Position numbers and translations under genes: made by a program. A DNA stretch of 64,000 nucleotides from CAYOWQ01 sp964407695 (lineage in GTDB: Bacteria > Planctomycetota > Phycisphaerae > Phycisphaerales > SM1A02). Below the pieces are notes generated by a model that saw only the letters and a program-made list of their open reading frames with translations, did not search any database and had not been told where the DNA came from. The stretch covers positions 248,001 through 312,000 of the forward strand of contig CAYOWQ010000003.1 in the NCBI GenBank assembly GCA_964407695.1, in the 5' to 3' direction. This document shows positions 8,274-16,519 of the stretch, one piece after another (the first letter of the stretch is position 1; every line of letters starts with the position of its first letter).

Positions 8274-9401
8274 ATGAGCGATCCACGATACCGACGGCTG
8301 GCGGAACTCCTCGTGAATTATTCGACCCGCGTCGGCAAGGGCGAGCACGTGTTGATTGAAACGTTCGATGCCCCTGACGAGATCGCCATCGAGCTGATCC
8401 GGGCCACGCGCAAGGCCGGGGGACACCCGCATGTCGCCCAGCGATCGATGCGCACAATGAGGGCGTTGATTGAATCGGCGGACGACGCGGGTCTTGCAAC
8501 GTGGGCAGAGCATGACCTGCATCGCATGAAGCAGATGCAGGTGTACCTGGGCATTCGCGGGTCGATGAATGTGAGCGAATATGCAGGGATTCCCGAATCA
8601 CAGATGAGAAAACAGGCCAAGCTCTACGCGAAGCCCGTGCATTTTGAGCAGCGCGTGAACCACACGAAGTGGTGCGTGCTTCGCTGGCCGACGCCGAGCA
8701 TGGCGCAGCTGGCCCAGATGTCGACGGAGGCCTTTGAGAATTTCTATTTTGACGTCTGTACTCTTGACTATGCGAAGTTGAGCCACGCGGCCGAAGCGCT
8801 TCGTTCGCGAATGAGCCGGACGGATACGGTTCGCCTGAAGGGGCCTGGAGAGACGGACCTGTCCTTCTCGATCAAAGGGATCGGCGTGATTCCGTGTTGC
8901 GGCGACAAGAACATACCTGACGGAGAATGCTTCACCGCTCCAGTTCGAAATTCTGTCAACGGGGTCATCGCCTTCAATGCTCCGACAATCTACAACGGCG
9001 TGAGTTTCGACAACATTCGACTTGAGTTCAGCGCCGGCAAGGTGATCAAGGCAACGTCAACAACGAATCAGGATGCGCTGAATTCCATCCTCGACACCGA
9101 TGAGGGCGCTCGCTACGTCGGCGAGTTTGCCATCGGGTTCAATCCCTACATCCTCAAGCCGATGAAGGACATTCTGTTCGATGAGAAGATCGCCGGCAGC
9201 ATCCACTTCACACCGGGCAATGCCTATGACGATGCCGACAACGGAAACAAGTCGGAGATTCACTGGGACATGGTGTTGATCCAGCGACCCGAATACGGCG
9301 GCGGCACGATCGAGTTTGATGGGCAGGTGATTCGCCGAGATGGGCTGTTTGTCGACCCGGACCTCAAGGCGCTGAATCCAGACATGCTGACGTCGGCATA
9401 G
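8274..9401 (+). CDS. Aminopeptidase, M29 (AmpS/thermophilic aminopeptidase) family
   Basis: A 375-residue metalloaminopeptidase with two catalytic metals. The M29 signatures are present in order: ERVNHTKW-type strand (FEQRVNHTKWCVLRWPTPSMA, in part), NIPDGECFTAP, GARYVGEFAIGFNP, GSIHFTPGNAYDDAD and SEIHWDMV. The Glu residues of PDGE and VGEF and the His residues of IHF and IHW are the expected ligands. GAAGGAGAG lies about eleven bases before the ATG. It follows obg after 53 bases in the same direction and may be read through from it, though functions are unrelated. Confidence 0.92.
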   Translation: MSDPRYRRLAELLVNYSTRVGKGEHVLIETFDAPDEIAIELIRATRKAGGHPHVAQRSMRTMRALIESADDAGLATWAEHDLHRMKQMQVYLGIRGSMNVSEYAGIPESQMRKQAKLYAKPVHFEQRVNHTKWCVLRWPTPSMAQLAQMSTEAFENFYFDVCTLDYAKLSHAAEALRSRMSRTDTVRLKGPGETDLSFSIKGIGVIPCCGDKNIPDGECFTAPVRNSVNGVIAFNAPTIYNGVSFDNIRLEFSAGKVIKATSTTNQDALNSILDTDEGARYVGEFAIGFNPYILKPMKDILFDEKIAGSIHFTPGNAYDDADNGNKSEIHWDMVLIQRPEYGGGTIEFDGQVIRRDGLFVDPDLKALNPDMLTSA

Positions 9402-9406
9402 CCGAG

Positions 9407-9886
9407 CTACTTCAGCCGAAGGTCGGCCTGAAGCGATTGCGCGGAGCTGGCCTCCGAGGTGAGAACGATTGAATCGGCTCGCTGAAGCGAGTCTTCATCC
9501 GAGACGCCGACCAGAAACCGGTAGGTGCGAGTGATGTCGTCATACCGTCGGCGATTCTCCTTCAGATCGTCGAGGTCGTACGACCATCGCTGGGCAGGGC
9601 GGCCGTCAAGCACGAGGAACAGATCGATCAGGCCGACGCCGCGAGTCGGGTGATCATCGGAATCTCGAAACTCCACCCGGATCTCGATCTGCAGTTTTCC
9701 CTCATCGCTGCGCACCAGTCGCGTCAGCGGGTGAATCCGCATCGAGGTGGGTTGGAAAGGCCAAGCGATATCAGGTCTGTCGCCCAGCTGGCCCGACGAT
9801 ATCGGCGCCATCGGTCCGCAGCCCGCAACACATGCGGCAATGAAGATCGCAGCAGGCAGTCGCATCAATTCAGCATACGATTTCAA
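9407..9886 (-). CDS. Lipoprotein of unknown function coupled to DUF2339 gene
   Basis: A 159-residue protein with a type II signal peptide: MRLPAAIFIAAC followed by the lipobox VAGC, so Cys23 would be lipidated. The mature domain has strands IEIRVEFRDSDDHPTRG and LIDLFLVLDG, suggesting a C2-like or beta-sandwich fold. The start ATG overlaps the stop of the DUF2339 gene by four bases (ATGA, 9883-9886), a mark of translational coupling. A second ATG at codon 8 gives a more standard signal peptide length. The function is not known; the coupling suggests that it works with the DUF2339 membrane protein in the envelope. Confidence 0.75.
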   Translation of the reverse strand: MKSYAELMRLPAAIFIAACVAGCGPMAPISSGQLGDRPDIAWPFQPTSMRIHPLTRLVRSDEGKLQIEIRVEFRDSDDHPTRGVGLIDLFLVLDGRPAQRWSYDLDDLKENRRRYDDITRTYRFLVGVSDEDSLQRADSIVLTSEASSAQSLQADLRLK

Positions 9887-12800
9887 GGCGTTTCGTGCAT
9901 GTCCGGGGCCTGTTCCCCCGTGACAGAGGCCGGATCCGATTCGACATTATGGGGTTCCTGGTGGTTTCGGCTCAAACGGGCATAAACCACGCCTACTCCC
10001 AGCATCATCAGGCCGAGCCCGAGGACACTTAACGCCCGCCAGCCGGTCGTGACCGTGGCGGTATCGAAGATCAGGGCCTTCGCGGCGGCGATTCCTACGA
10101 GCACAAGCCCGGTTCGCCTTGCCGCGGGCACCTGCCTGCGGAATCCGACGGCGAGCAACGCCAGGGCGAAGAGACCCCACCAGACGCTGACGGCAGCGCC
10201 CCGTGCTGCCGGATCATGAAGCAGCTGCCTGGCGATGCGAGCGACCTCATAACTGGTCGAGCCAAAGACCATCGCGCACGGGACCACGATGGAGCTGATC
10301 GCAAGTAGTCTTGGACCATCGATCGCGCCCGACCAGGGATTCGCGGTGTTGGAGGAGAGAAGCTGTCGGCTGATCCACCAGTAGGACGCTGCAATGGCAA
10401 ACGCCAGCCACATGCCGCGATGAAGCACCAGCGGGTCATGAAGACTGTCCCAGTCGCTGAGATAGGTATTGACCCATCCAGCGATGACCACGCAGGCTAT
10501 GGTCAGTCCGATCCAATCGAGCGGCAATGATCGGACTCGGCGCTTGAGCCAGGTCGCCGCGAGAGCCATGACGCTCCAGGTCACAAGGACCGCTGTACCG
10601 GCACTTCGGGTGTCCATGGCTGCAAGAAGCAGGACGACAACGCAGACGATTGAGAGGATGGAAGCAGCGTGCTTCCAGATGCGTGCGCGAGGTGTATCCG
10701 AACCTCGCAAGGCGGCCCAGATCACCAGCATGCACGCTGCAGCCACAACGCAGGCCGAAAGGGTCCAGGCGCTCAGCGCCAATCCGAGCACTCGGATGGC
10801 GGGTTGGTCAGGCCGGTCGAGAATGTTCAATCCGATCGCCACCAACATGATCGCGACCATGATGACGGTGAGAACACGAAGAACGACTGAAAGTGCAGGC
10901 ACCCGGAAGCTGAGCCAGACCACACAGACCAGGAATACACCCCAGGCGATGAGCACGCTCGGCCCGGCCGGACTGTCAGCGCCGACGCTGTACATCAGCA
11001 GCAGGGAGCTCAACGCTGAGAGTAATCCTGCGGCGGAGAGCTCCGAACTGGCGGCGGCCGAGGTGTTTCGACGGGCACCCCAGAGCCCGCGCCAGGCAAG
11101 CAAGGCCGCCAGTGCGGAACACACCGCGGCTTCGAGAGACCACCAAGTCAGTCGAAGACCGGCAAGATTGACGCCTTCGGCCAGAGGGCCCGTATCCAGG
11201 CGATCCCACAACGCGACTCGTATGACCCCGACCATCAGCACCGCAGTTGCCAGCCAGAACAGGGGCCGAAGTAATCGCCTGATCGCGGTGGAGAACCAGG
11301 TCAGAAGAAGAGTTATTCCCGACCACGCCGTGAGGACGGCAAGGGATTCCCCGCCGGATGTCGCCATCAGCAGCAGCGCGACCGCAACGGTCAGCGATGT
11401 AATACCGATTCCGCGCCAGAGAGGTCCGAACGATTCGAGTTTTCGACGCTGTTCCTTCCATTCCTCCTCGCTTCGCGGAGATTCGTCATCGGTGTCTTCG
11501 GGTATGTGCTGTCGCCAGTCTCGGATCAGCAGCCACGTGATCGTGATGCACCCCACGGCCGTCAGCGCAGCCAGCAACGACCAGCCCGTCAATTCCAGAC
11601 CTCCGATATTGACGCTGGACGCGCCCGCCAAGCCGAACGGTCCCTCGAACAAGATCAGTCGGGCGATGGCAAGAACCTGGAGGACGAGCCCGTAGACGAT
11701 GACCGGCCGCGCCGAGGCCCAGCGACCCGCAGCAACGGCCGCGACGCTCATGCCCACCCAGGCGAGGAGTTGCGTCCAGCCGCTTGCCGCAAGGGCCACG
11801 GCGGCGATCAGCAATGCTCCGGTTTGAAGCATCAATGCAGCGCCGAGTCGTTCTGAGGCGGTACGGGGAAGGTCCCGCAACACGCGAAGATGACCAACGA
11901 GAATCTGTGCCAGGATGGCGGTGGCCGCGACACCGGCGGCCGGCGGCACCCATTGGGGCAGATTTCCGGCAAGGCCGGCCACAATGGTGCCCATCAGGGA
12001 TGCCCAGCCGGTGAGACCGAATGACGTCAGCATGGGCGACCAGCGTCGCCACGTGGTTGCCTTGGTGGTGACGGCCTTATCGTCGTGGTGGGCGCACGAC
12101 CACCACAACTCGGCGTGCACCATGGCCCAGACGGCACCCGGAAGAAGGAATGCCAGCGTTGGGTATTCCTTCCATTGCAGCATGATCCAGATGGTGCTGA
12201 AGATGGTCGTGGCCCAACCGGTGAGCCACCGGAGAAGGAAGAACCATCCGCCGCGAACGCCGGCGAGGATAAGGCCCGTCGCCAGGAGCATGAGCCAATA
12301 CAGCGGCAGGAACCACGTTCGCTCACTCGACCCGCCAACGAGCAAAGGTGCGAGGTATCCGCCGCCAATGGCGACGATGGCAACGGCCACAATGCGGCCG
12401 CGAACACCGATGAAGACGCCCAAGGCGGTGACGGCCACGAGGAGAGCACTTGCGATGGTGGCGTCGTAGCACTCATACATCCGGAAGGCCGCGAATGAGG
12501 CGACATACATGGCGCCCAGGCCCGCGGAGTTGAGACCGACCGCGGCCCAGTCGTTGACGCGCCGCCGAAGATACTCGGCGACCGCGAGCAGGACAGCGCC
12601 GAAGATCGCGGCCATGAGGCAGCGGACTCCGCCGGAAACGTGGTTGAACCATCCCTGCTGAACGGCGAAACTGACACCGAGGCCAAGCGCAATGATGGTG
12701 AGAATCGCGCCGGCAATCGGCAGCAAGCGGCTTCCGATCTGAAGCTCGACGTTCGATCGACGGGATTTCTTCTCGGGTAGGGCCGGCTTTGGCGGTGGCA

Positions 12801-13119
12801 GGGGCGGACTCAGCGGAGCTGCCGGTCTCGGCGGTGGCGGTGGCAGAACCTGATCGACGTCTTGGGTCGGAGGAACCGTGGTCGGTGGAAGCGTTGGTGC
12901 AGGAAGAGGGGGTGGGGTCACCACGGGCGGGACAGCCGGTGTGGCCGCGATCTCCGCACTGTGAGCTGGAGGGGCCGGTGGTACGTGTTTTCTCTCAGGC
13001 GGAGTCGTACCAGCCCTGGCGATCAGCTCAAGTGCTTCCTCGATGCGAGTGAGACGAGCCTCAACTTCCTCAAGTCGTTGGTGTACTGTTCGAAAGGGCT
13101 TGTCGCTGGAAGGTCCCAC
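9883..13119 (-). CDS. DUF2339 giant multi-pass membrane protein
   Basis: A 1078-residue protein starting with GTG. It has an N-terminal coiled coil (HQRLEEVEARLTRIEEALEL, about 13-33), a proline-rich linker of about 90 residues and then the DUF2339 entry signature VELQIGSRLLPIAGAILTII near residue 124, followed by a long run of some 25-30 predicted membrane helices to the C-terminus. DUF2339 proteins are widespread inner-membrane proteins without an established function. The soluble coiled coil plus proline hinge suggests a partner-binding arm. It lacks the charged transport motifs of known permeases. Its stop codon overlaps the lipoprotein start below. Confidence 0.9.
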   Translation of the reverse strand: MGPSSDKPFRTVHQRLEEVEARLTRIEEALELIARAGTTPPERKHVPPAPPAHSAEIAATPAVPPVVTPPPLPAPTLPPTTVPPTQDVDQVLPPPPPRPAAPLSPPLPPPKPALPEKKSRRSNVELQIGSRLLPIAGAILTIIALGLGVSFAVQQGWFNHVSGGVRCLMAAIFGAVLLAVAEYLRRRVNDWAAVGLNSAGLGAMYVASFAAFRMYECYDATIASALLVAVTALGVFIGVRGRIVAVAIVAIGGGYLAPLLVGGSSERTWFLPLYWLMLLATGLILAGVRGGWFFLLRWLTGWATTIFSTIWIMLQWKEYPTLAFLLPGAVWAMVHAELWWSCAHHDDKAVTTKATTWRRWSPMLTSFGLTGWASLMGTIVAGLAGNLPQWVPPAAGVAATAILAQILVGHLRVLRDLPRTASERLGAALMLQTGALLIAAVALAASGWTQLLAWVGMSVAAVAAGRWASARPVIVYGLVLQVLAIARLILFEGPFGLAGASSVNIGGLELTGWSLLAALTAVGCITITWLLIRDWRQHIPEDTDDESPRSEEEWKEQRRKLESFGPLWRGIGITSLTVAVALLLMATSGGESLAVLTAWSGITLLLTWFSTAIRRLLRPLFWLATAVLMVGVIRVALWDRLDTGPLAEGVNLAGLRLTWWSLEAAVCSALAALLAWRGLWGARRNTSAAASSELSAAGLLSALSSLLLMYSVGADSPAGPSVLIAWGVFLVCVVWLSFRVPALSVVLRVLTVIMVAIMLVAIGLNILDRPDQPAIRVLGLALSAWTLSACVVAAACMLVIWAALRGSDTPRARIWKHAASILSIVCVVVLLLAAMDTRSAGTAVLVTWSVMALAATWLKRRVRSLPLDWIGLTIACVVIAGWVNTYLSDWDSLHDPLVLHRGMWLAFAIAASYWWISRQLLSSNTANPWSGAIDGPRLLAISSIVVPCAMVFGSTSYEVARIARQLLHDPAARGAAVSVWWGLFALALLAVGFRRQVPAARRTGLVLVGIAAAKALIFDTATVTTGWRALSVLGLGLMMLGVGVVYARLSRNHQEPHNVESDPASVTGEQAPDMHETP

Positions 13120-13164
13120 GTTCAGATGCTACCAACCGTGGCTGGATCGCGCGAAGGGGTGGTC

Positions 13165-14631
13165 TCAGATCCGGATGCAGACGTTTCGGGGCTCGGTGAA
13201 GAAGTGGAGTGCTTCGAGACCACCCTCGCGCCCGACACCCGAGTGCTTCATGCCTCCGAAAGGAACGCGCAGGTCTCGCAGCAGCCAGCAGTTGATCCAG
13301 ACCGTCCCGGCATCCACTTCGGAAGCCACGCGGAGGGCGCGGGCGCCATCGCGGGTCCAGATGCTGGCGGAGAGGCCGTAGTCGACCGAGTTGGCCATCT
13401 GAACCGCCTCAGCTTCATCGGCAAAGCCGTGAATGGTGACGACCGGGCCGAAGATCTCCTCGCGCGCCGTGCAGGAGTTGATGTCGACCCCGGTCAGAAT
13501 GGTGGGTGAATAGAAGAAGCCGTTTCGAACCCGAGCCGGAAGGTCCGTGGCCCGGTGGCCACCGTGAAGGACGGTGGCACCCTGCTGCTTTGCCCTGTCC
13601 ACGGCCGATTCGATCTTTCGCAGGTGGTCGCGGCTCACCACCGCACCCTGATCCGTGCTGGATTCAAGCGGATCACCCACGCGCAGCGCCGCGACGGCCG
13701 GCACGAATCGGGCGAGGAACTCGTTGAGGATCGCCTGATGCACGAGAATCCGCGACCCACACAGGCAGATCTGACCCTGGTTCAGAAAGGCGCTGCGAAC
13801 AATGGACGGAAGGATCTCGTCGAGGTCGACGTCGTCGAAGATGATCGTGGGATTCTTGCCGCCCAGTTCGAGCGAGAGCTTCTTGAACATCGGCGCTGCG
13901 GTTGCGGCGATCGCCGCTCCTGTTGCGGTTCCTCCGGTGAATGTAATGGCGGGAACGCCGGGATGGGCCCCAAGGGCAGCGCCAACCTTGGAGCCCAGGC
14001 CATGCACGATGTTCAGAACTCCGGGTGGAAACCCGACTTCGACCGACAACTGGCCCAAACGAAACGCCGTAAGCGGGGTCACCTCACTTGGCTTGCCCAC
14101 CACGGTGTTTCCGGTGGCCAGGGCAGGGGCGATCTTCCAAGTGAAGAGATAGAGGGGCAAATTCCATGGCGAAATGCACCCCGCCGGGCCACGCGGGGCG
14201 CGCAACGTGAGATTGAGGGCCCGTGCGATTCCGCCGCCGGGCGCGGGAGAATCCGTCGCGGCGGACTCGCTGGTCTCGTGCAGAATGGCCGTGGCGAAGA
14301 ACCGCAGGTTTGCAGCGGCACGAGGGATATCAACGCTCCGGGAGAGACAGAGAGGTTTTCCCGTGTCGCATGTTTCGAGTCGGGCCAGTTCGTCGAGATT
14401 GTGTTCGATGCCCTCGGCCAGCCGCAGCATCAAGGCGCTGCGTTCAGCCGCGGGGGTTCGCTTCCACGTGGTAAAGGCGCGTTCCGCCGCGGCGACGGCT
14501 TCGTCGATATCGACAGCATCTGAATCCGGAAGTGAGGCACAGGCATCGCCGGTCGAGGGATCAATATCGTCCAGAGTTGAACTCGAATGGGCCGGGCGAT
14601 GGATACCGTCGATCAGGTTTAGGACCTTCAT
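13165..14631 (-). CDS. Aldehyde dehydrogenase (NAD-dependent, semialdehyde type)
   Basis: A 488-residue ALDH superfamily enzyme oxidising an aldehyde to the acid with NAD(P). Visible landmarks are the oxyanion Asn in CISPWNLPLYLF, the cofactor Lys in GNTVVGKPSEVTP, FTGGTATG, the general base Glu in LSLELGGKNP and the nucleophile Cys in NQGQICLCGSRILV. The near-neighbours of these motifs resemble 2-hydroxymuconic or 2-aminomuconic semialdehyde dehydrogenases (ALDH8-like), but the substrate cannot be settled from sequence alone. It lies between two membrane-protein genes with no pathway neighbours in the window. Confidence 0.9.
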   Translation of the reverse strand: MKVLNLIDGIHRPAHSSSTLDDIDPSTGDACASLPDSDAVDIDEAVAAAERAFTTWKRTPAAERSALMLRLAEGIEHNLDELARLETCDTGKPLCLSRSVDIPRAAANLRFFATAILHETSESAATDSPAPGGGIARALNLTLRAPRGPAGCISPWNLPLYLFTWKIAPALATGNTVVGKPSEVTPLTAFRLGQLSVEVGFPPGVLNIVHGLGSKVGAALGAHPGVPAITFTGGTATGAAIAATAAPMFKKLSLELGGKNPTIIFDDVDLDEILPSIVRSAFLNQGQICLCGSRILVHQAILNEFLARFVPAVAALRVGDPLESSTDQGAVVSRDHLRKIESAVDRAKQQGATVLHGGHRATDLPARVRNGFFYSPTILTGVDINSCTAREEIFGPVVTIHGFADEAEAVQMANSVDYGLSASIWTRDGARALRVASEVDAGTVWINCWLLRDLRVPFGGMKHSGVGREGGLEALHFFTEPRNVCIRI

Positions 14632-14650
14632 GTCGTGCAGAGCTTAGGTC

Positions 14651-15700
14651 TCATTCATCGGCGGGGAGAGGCGGCGGGGCGGCGGGTGGCAGGTCGGAAT
14701 GAGGGTTTGGCCTGCCGTCATGGCCCGCTGGGTACGGAGTGCCGCACTCCGGGCATAGGCCTTCGAGAGGCAATCCCCGGAGTGAATACCTGCAAATCGG
14801 GCATCTTCCAGCGTCAGAGATCACCGCGAATCGCGGACCGAATTGGGCAAGGTAATAGAGTTTGTAGGATTGATCGAAGACGAAAAGCGGAAGCAGGATC
14901 ACTGTTCCAAGGTATGGCAATGCAGCGATGCAGCATGTCGCGCACACGGCAACGGAAGCAAGCATTCCAACCGCCAATGAGATGAGAATAGTGACAAGCA
15001 TGTAGAGCAGGATGGCGCCTGTATTGCCTGCAAGAATCTCCTGATGAAAAATGGAGAGTGCCGTTCGCCATGGAACGCGATCGATGTACATGATCGGCTG
15101 GATGAATGCCGAGATCAGCCACTTCACGAGGCCGACAATCACAATGTACGGAAGGAGGCCGAGGATGCCGACAATGATCGCTGATGTTGCGCCCGAGCCC
15201 CAGACCTGACGCTGGAAGTCGTCCCACGCCAAAACGACGGCGGAGCCGATCAGGACGATCATGTAAAGCAGTGCGAAGAGGTGAATCAGGATTCTCAGTC
15301 TGAAAAGACTGTTGCCTTCCTTGCGATACTCAGCCCATGGATCCTTCACCACAACGCTGTCATGGACGAGGTTCTCCATGAACATGAACTTCCCACGCGA
15401 CGAAAGCCACATGATCAGGATTGTGAGGCCGATGACCAGAAGGATGAACACAATGGCTGCACTGATGATCCAGGGAATGGCACTGGGATGAATCTGGGGG
15501 CCTGGCGATACAGGTCCGCCCCCTCTGCCACCGCCTGAGAACTGATTCCAGAAATTGAGGCTGCCTCCGCTCTCACCCAGCATGGCCAACCACGCCGTAA
15601 AGCCGATCACGAACCATTTGCCCAGATTGAAAGGCTGAAACAGGATTTTTCCCGTGCGATGAAGTGCCGGCGTAATCGGATCAAAGGCCGAGATCACCAT
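14651..15700 (-). CDS. Multi-pass membrane protein with C-terminal zinc ribbon
   Basis: A 349-residue protein with about six membrane helices (for example IISAAIVFILLVIGLTILI, LFALLYMIVLIGSAVVL and the segments near 225-275) and a cytosolic C-terminal zinc ribbon CPICRYSLRGLP...CPECGTPY at about 307-329. The N-terminus (AFDPITPALHRTGKILFQPF) resembles the DUF7544-type membrane proteins found in archaea and planctomycetes. The zinc ribbon motif is shared with the unlinked protein at 24431-25411. The function is unknown. It follows no obvious operon partner; the ALDH gene starts 19 bases downstream of its stop on the same strand, so the two may be cotranscribed. Confidence 0.75.
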   Translation of the reverse strand: MVISAFDPITPALHRTGKILFQPFNLGKWFVIGFTAWLAMLGESGGSLNFWNQFSGGGRGGGPVSPGPQIHPSAIPWIISAAIVFILLVIGLTILIMWLSSRGKFMFMENLVHDSVVVKDPWAEYRKEGNSLFRLRILIHLFALLYMIVLIGSAVVLAWDDFQRQVWGSGATSAIIVGILGLLPYIVIVGLVKWLISAFIQPIMYIDRVPWRTALSIFHQEILAGNTGAILLYMLVTILISLAVGMLASVAVCATCCIAALPYLGTVILLPLFVFDQSYKLYYLAQFGPRFAVISDAGRCPICRYSLRGLPLEGLCPECGTPYPAGHDGRPNPHSDLPPAAPPPLPADE

Positions 15701-15805
15701 GGTGATACCCTCACGATGATTGAAGATACTCCGAAATCAATCTGATCGCTCCGGATACGGCTTTCCCGACGCGCGAACGGCGTGGTCGAATAGGATTGTG
15801 ATATT

Positions 15806-15890
15806 GGCCCGGTGGCGGAACGGCAGACGCAGCGGACTTAAAATCCGCAGCTCCGAAAGGGGCGTGTGGGTTCAAATCCCACCCGGGCCA
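15806..15890 (+). tRNA. tRNA-Leu (anticodon UAA)
   Basis: A seven-pair acceptor stem GGCCCGG / CCGGGCC, an anticodon stem GCGGA / TCCGC with loop CTTAAAA (anticodon TAA at 15839-15841), a long variable arm and a T arm GTGGG-TTCAAAT-CCCAC. Discriminator base A at 15890, as required for leucine tRNA. CCA is not encoded. It reads UUA codons. Confidence 0.95.
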
Positions 15891-15892
15891 CA

Positions 15893-16519
15893 TTGAACGA
15901 ACCTCCTTCAGCCCAGTTCGCCACCGGCGAGCCCGATGGAACAATTCGGCACGAGTCGCTCGTCGGCATTGTGCTGACCGGGGGAAGGTCGAGCCGAATG
16001 GGCGCGTCGAAGGCCTTGCTCCGCCTGGCGAACGGCCGATCGATGGTTGAGACGGCCGCGACGACTTTGGGTCAGGTGACGCCGCGGGTCGTGCTGGTCG
16101 GGGACCCTCAACTCATCATCCACCCCTTTGATCTGATTCCGGATCAGGATTTTCGCGGTCCCCTTTGGGCGATTCATCGGGCGATGGAGTCCATCAACGC
16201 CGCCGCATTCCTGGTGGTGCCGTGTGATATGCCACTCTTGACGGCGAAGACGCTCGGTCACGTGGCCTCGCAAGATGGCACCGCCTGCTATATCGATCCT
16301 CGAACCAATTCGCCTCTACCCCTGCCATTGAAAATCGATCACGAAGTGAAGGACACGCTCTGGATGCTCGTGCGGCAGGGGATTCGATCGATTCGAGAGT
16401 TTCTGGAGGTTGCCGAGCCAACGGTCCTGGCGCTGCCTGAGCAGGCCCATCGAGAGCTGCTTAACGTCAACACGCCCGAAGATTTCGAGGCCCTCCGGAA
16501 GCTGCCGGCGCCCCGTTGA
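15893..16519 (+). CDS. mobA: MobA-like molybdenum cofactor guanylyltransferase
   Basis: About 208 residues. MobA attaches GMP to molybdopterin to make the bis-MGD cofactor. The nucleotidyltransferase signature is GIVLTGGRSSRMGASKALL, with LVVPCDMPLL as the metal-binding Asp motif and the C-terminal LLNVNTPEDFEAL typical of MobA. The open frame extends back into the tRNA, which cannot be right; candidates are TTG at 15893 or a start just before GIVLTGG, and I could not find a ribosome binding site to decide. Its 3' end overlaps the convergent molybdopterin oxidoreductase gene by 53 bases, and its product would supply that enzyme's cofactor. Confidence 0.85.
   Translation: MNEPPSAQFATGEPDGTIRHESLVGIVLTGGRSSRMGASKALLRLANGRSMVETAATTLGQVTPRVVLVGDPQLIIHPFDLIPDQDFRGPLWAIHRAMESINAAAFLVVPCDMPLLTAKTLGHVASQDGTACYIDPRTNSPLPLPLKIDHEVKDTLWMLVRQGIRSIREFLEVAEPTVLALPEQAHRELLNVNTPEDFEALRKLPAPR

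Noticed and set aside
15866..15892. N-terminal extension of mobA reading MGSNPTRAT
   Set aside because: These codons belong to the T arm and acceptor stem of tRNA-Leu; the true start must be after 15890.
15711..15944. Small minus-strand frame across the tRNA-Leu with the string WDLNPHAPFGAADFKSAASA
   Set aside because: This is the translation of the antisense strand of a tRNA, a well-known false protein.
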